Shown piece by piece: positions 19,618 to 20,694 of a stretch of 20,694 nucleotides of DNA. Location of the stretch: the NCBI GenBank assembly GCA_902776515.1, contig CACYQE010000002.1, forward strand, positions 1-20,694, read 5' to 3'. Both the position numbers and the translations under genes were made by a program. Numbering within the stretch: the stretch's first letter is position 1; each line of letters begins with the position of its first letter. Below the pieces are notes generated by a model that was not told where the DNA came from, ran no database searches, and saw only the letters and a list, made by a program, of their open reading frames with translations. This DNA comes from an uncultured Pseudomonadota bacterium. Its GTDB lineage: Bacteria > Pseudomonadota > Alphaproteobacteria > Rs-D84.

Positions 19618-20694
19618 TTAATTTGCAAACGAATATTTCATTTTCAGATGGTCGGCATCATAGGTTTTATTCATAATTGCCAACGTATCTTCAACGATAA
19701 CCAATTCTTCGTTTGTTGGAATCATAAAGACCTTTACGCGACTGTCAGGTGTGCTGATTTCGCATTCGCCCGCATCCAAACGTGCCAAGGCTTTATCGTT
19801 CTTTTCTGGGTCGATTTTGATGCCTAATTCTTCTAATCCTTCACAGAATTTGCCACGCAGATAATTATCGTTTTCACCAACGCCCGCGGTAAAGACCAAC
19901 GCATCAACGTGCCCCAGTTCCGCCATAAATGCACCGATGTATTTTTTTACATTGTGTGTTTCGATTTTGATAGCTAATTCACAGTCTGGATTAGTTTCGC
20001 GATTTTGTTCAACTTCACGGCGGTCCGCAAAGCACTTTGTAATTCCCATTAATCCAGAATCTTTGTTCATGTGGGTTGTCATTTGGTCAACGGTCAGATT
20101 CAGTTTTTTCATTACATAGAACAATGCACCGGCATCAACATCGCCCGGGCGTGTTCCCATAACCAAACCCGCGGTTGGTGTCATACCCAGTGTAGTATCC
20201 ACCGCACGGCCGTTTTTAATTGCGACACCCGATGCCCCAGAACCGATGTGCATAGTGATTAAATTGCATTGGTCGGCCGGTTTGCCCAACATAGCAGCCG
20301 CACGTTTAGAAACGTATAAATGACTGGTTCCGTGGAAACCATAGCGGCGAACCCCCAAGTTTCTGTACCACGCATCTGGGATAGCATAACGATAAGCATA
20401 TTCTGGCATAGTTTGCAAGAATGCAGTATCAAATACGGCAACCTGGGTCGCGTTTGGCAAAATTTGACGTGCACTTTCAATACCCATCAACGAGGCCGGA
20501 ACGTGCAATGGCATCAAATCTTTCCATTCTTCAATTGCACGCATAACTTCGTCATTAATTTCAACAGATGAAGCAAACTTTGCACCGCCCATAACCAATC
20601 CAATCAAAGGATTGATAAGGCTGTCGGTCAGTGCTGTAACGATGTTGCCGAACGCAGCACCGATGATAACACCGACTGCCATATCCATTACGTT
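19618..20694 (-). CDS. MscL N-terminus joined in frame to acetate kinase lacking its N-terminus (partial)
   Basis: Open at the window end; the visible 358 codons begin NVMDMAVGVIIGAAFGNIVT, the first membrane helix of the mechanosensitive channel MscL, and run to about LINPLIGLVMGG. From about AKFASSVEINDEV on (20584 downward) the sequence is acetate kinase: VFDTAF, GFHGTSH, HIGSGASGVAIKNGRAVDTT, GLVMGTRPGDVD, FTAGVGEND and PTNEELVIVEDT, with a normal C-terminus. Missing from AckA are about 90 residues including the Asn/Ser of the N-terminal phosphate-binding strand and the GHR arginine. Missing from MscL are its second helix and tail. The protein could not work as either enzyme or channel in the usual way. 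The joint lies where both families read V-x-GG-x-x-F, so recombination or misassembly through short homology is likely. Confidence 0.8.
   Translation of the reverse strand, partial: NVMDMAVGVIIGAAFGNIVTALTDSLINPLIGLVMGGAKFASSVEINDEVMRAIEEWKDLMPLHVPASLMGIESARQILPNATQVAVFDTAFLQTMPEYAYRYAIPDAWYRNLGVRRYGFHGTSHLYVSKRAAAMLGKPADQCNLITMHIGSGASGVAIKNGRAVDTTLGMTPTAGLVMGTRPGDVDAGALFYVMKKLNLTVDQMTTHMNKDSGLMGITKCFADRREVEQNRETNPDCELAIKIETHNVKKYIGAFMAELGHVDALVFTAGVGENDNYLRGKFCEGLEELGIKIDPEKNDKALARLDAGECEISTPDSRVKVFMIPTNEELVIVEDTLAIMNKTYDADHLKMKYSFAN

Overview
The window looks like a piece of a compact, fairly AT-rich chromosome from an uncultured, probably anaerobic or host-associated alphaproteobacterium. 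The strongest evidence is a circularly permuted two-piece tmRNA gene at 7190-7513, whose tag begins ANDN as in other alphaproteobacterial tags. A rubrerythrin and an acetate-kinase-like gene suggest life with little oxygen. The lineage below class level is inference.

Layout. 1-588 (minus): start of an MlaE-type lipid-transport permease and a CAU-anticodon tRNA. 682-1953 (plus): a Pif1/RecD-like helicase. 1974-4091 (minus): two tandem secreted paralogues and a protein with two acyl-carrier domains. 4141-6844 (minus): lon-tsaB-rimI, in which Lon stops exactly at the end of its AAA+ module. 6935-7513 (minus): a small membrane protein behind ssrA. 7570-9766 (plus): obgE, an unknown gene that overlaps it, and rubrerythrin. 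9813-10888 (minus): a membrane protein and a lipoprotein. 10989-11065 (plus): tRNA-Arg(CCG), followed by an inverted-repeat element that reaches into the 3' end of prfB. 11299-12370 (minus): prfB with its programmed +1 frameshift. 12487-13746 (plus): a secreted Cys-rich protein interrupted by an in-frame amber codon. 13817-15115 (plus): N-acetylmuramoyl-L-alanine amidase and tRNA-Ser(CGA). 15188-16971 (plus): an accessory islet. 17013-19401 (minus): a Cys/EF-hand membrane protein and RNase J. 19618-20694 (minus): an open frame joining the start of MscL to most of acetate kinase.

The most interesting locus is the islet at 15188-16971. It encodes a MuF-like (phage minor-head) domain fused to a GH24 lysozyme, then a small lipoprotein, then a decayed partial copy of that lipoprotein. 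This is the architecture of a phage-derived polymorphic toxin (muramidase effector) with a periplasmic immunity protein and an orphan immunity remnant. Both intact genes have near-identical promoters (TTGATT, 17 bp, TACAAT), and two intrinsic-terminator-like hairpins lie between the toxin promoter and its start codon.

Promoters are unusually easy to read here, with about nineteen TTGnnn - 16 to 18 bp - TAnnAT pairs. Several place +1 at, or within about three bases of, the ATG (obgE, prfB, the lipoprotein, lon, amidase), so leaderless transcription is probably common.
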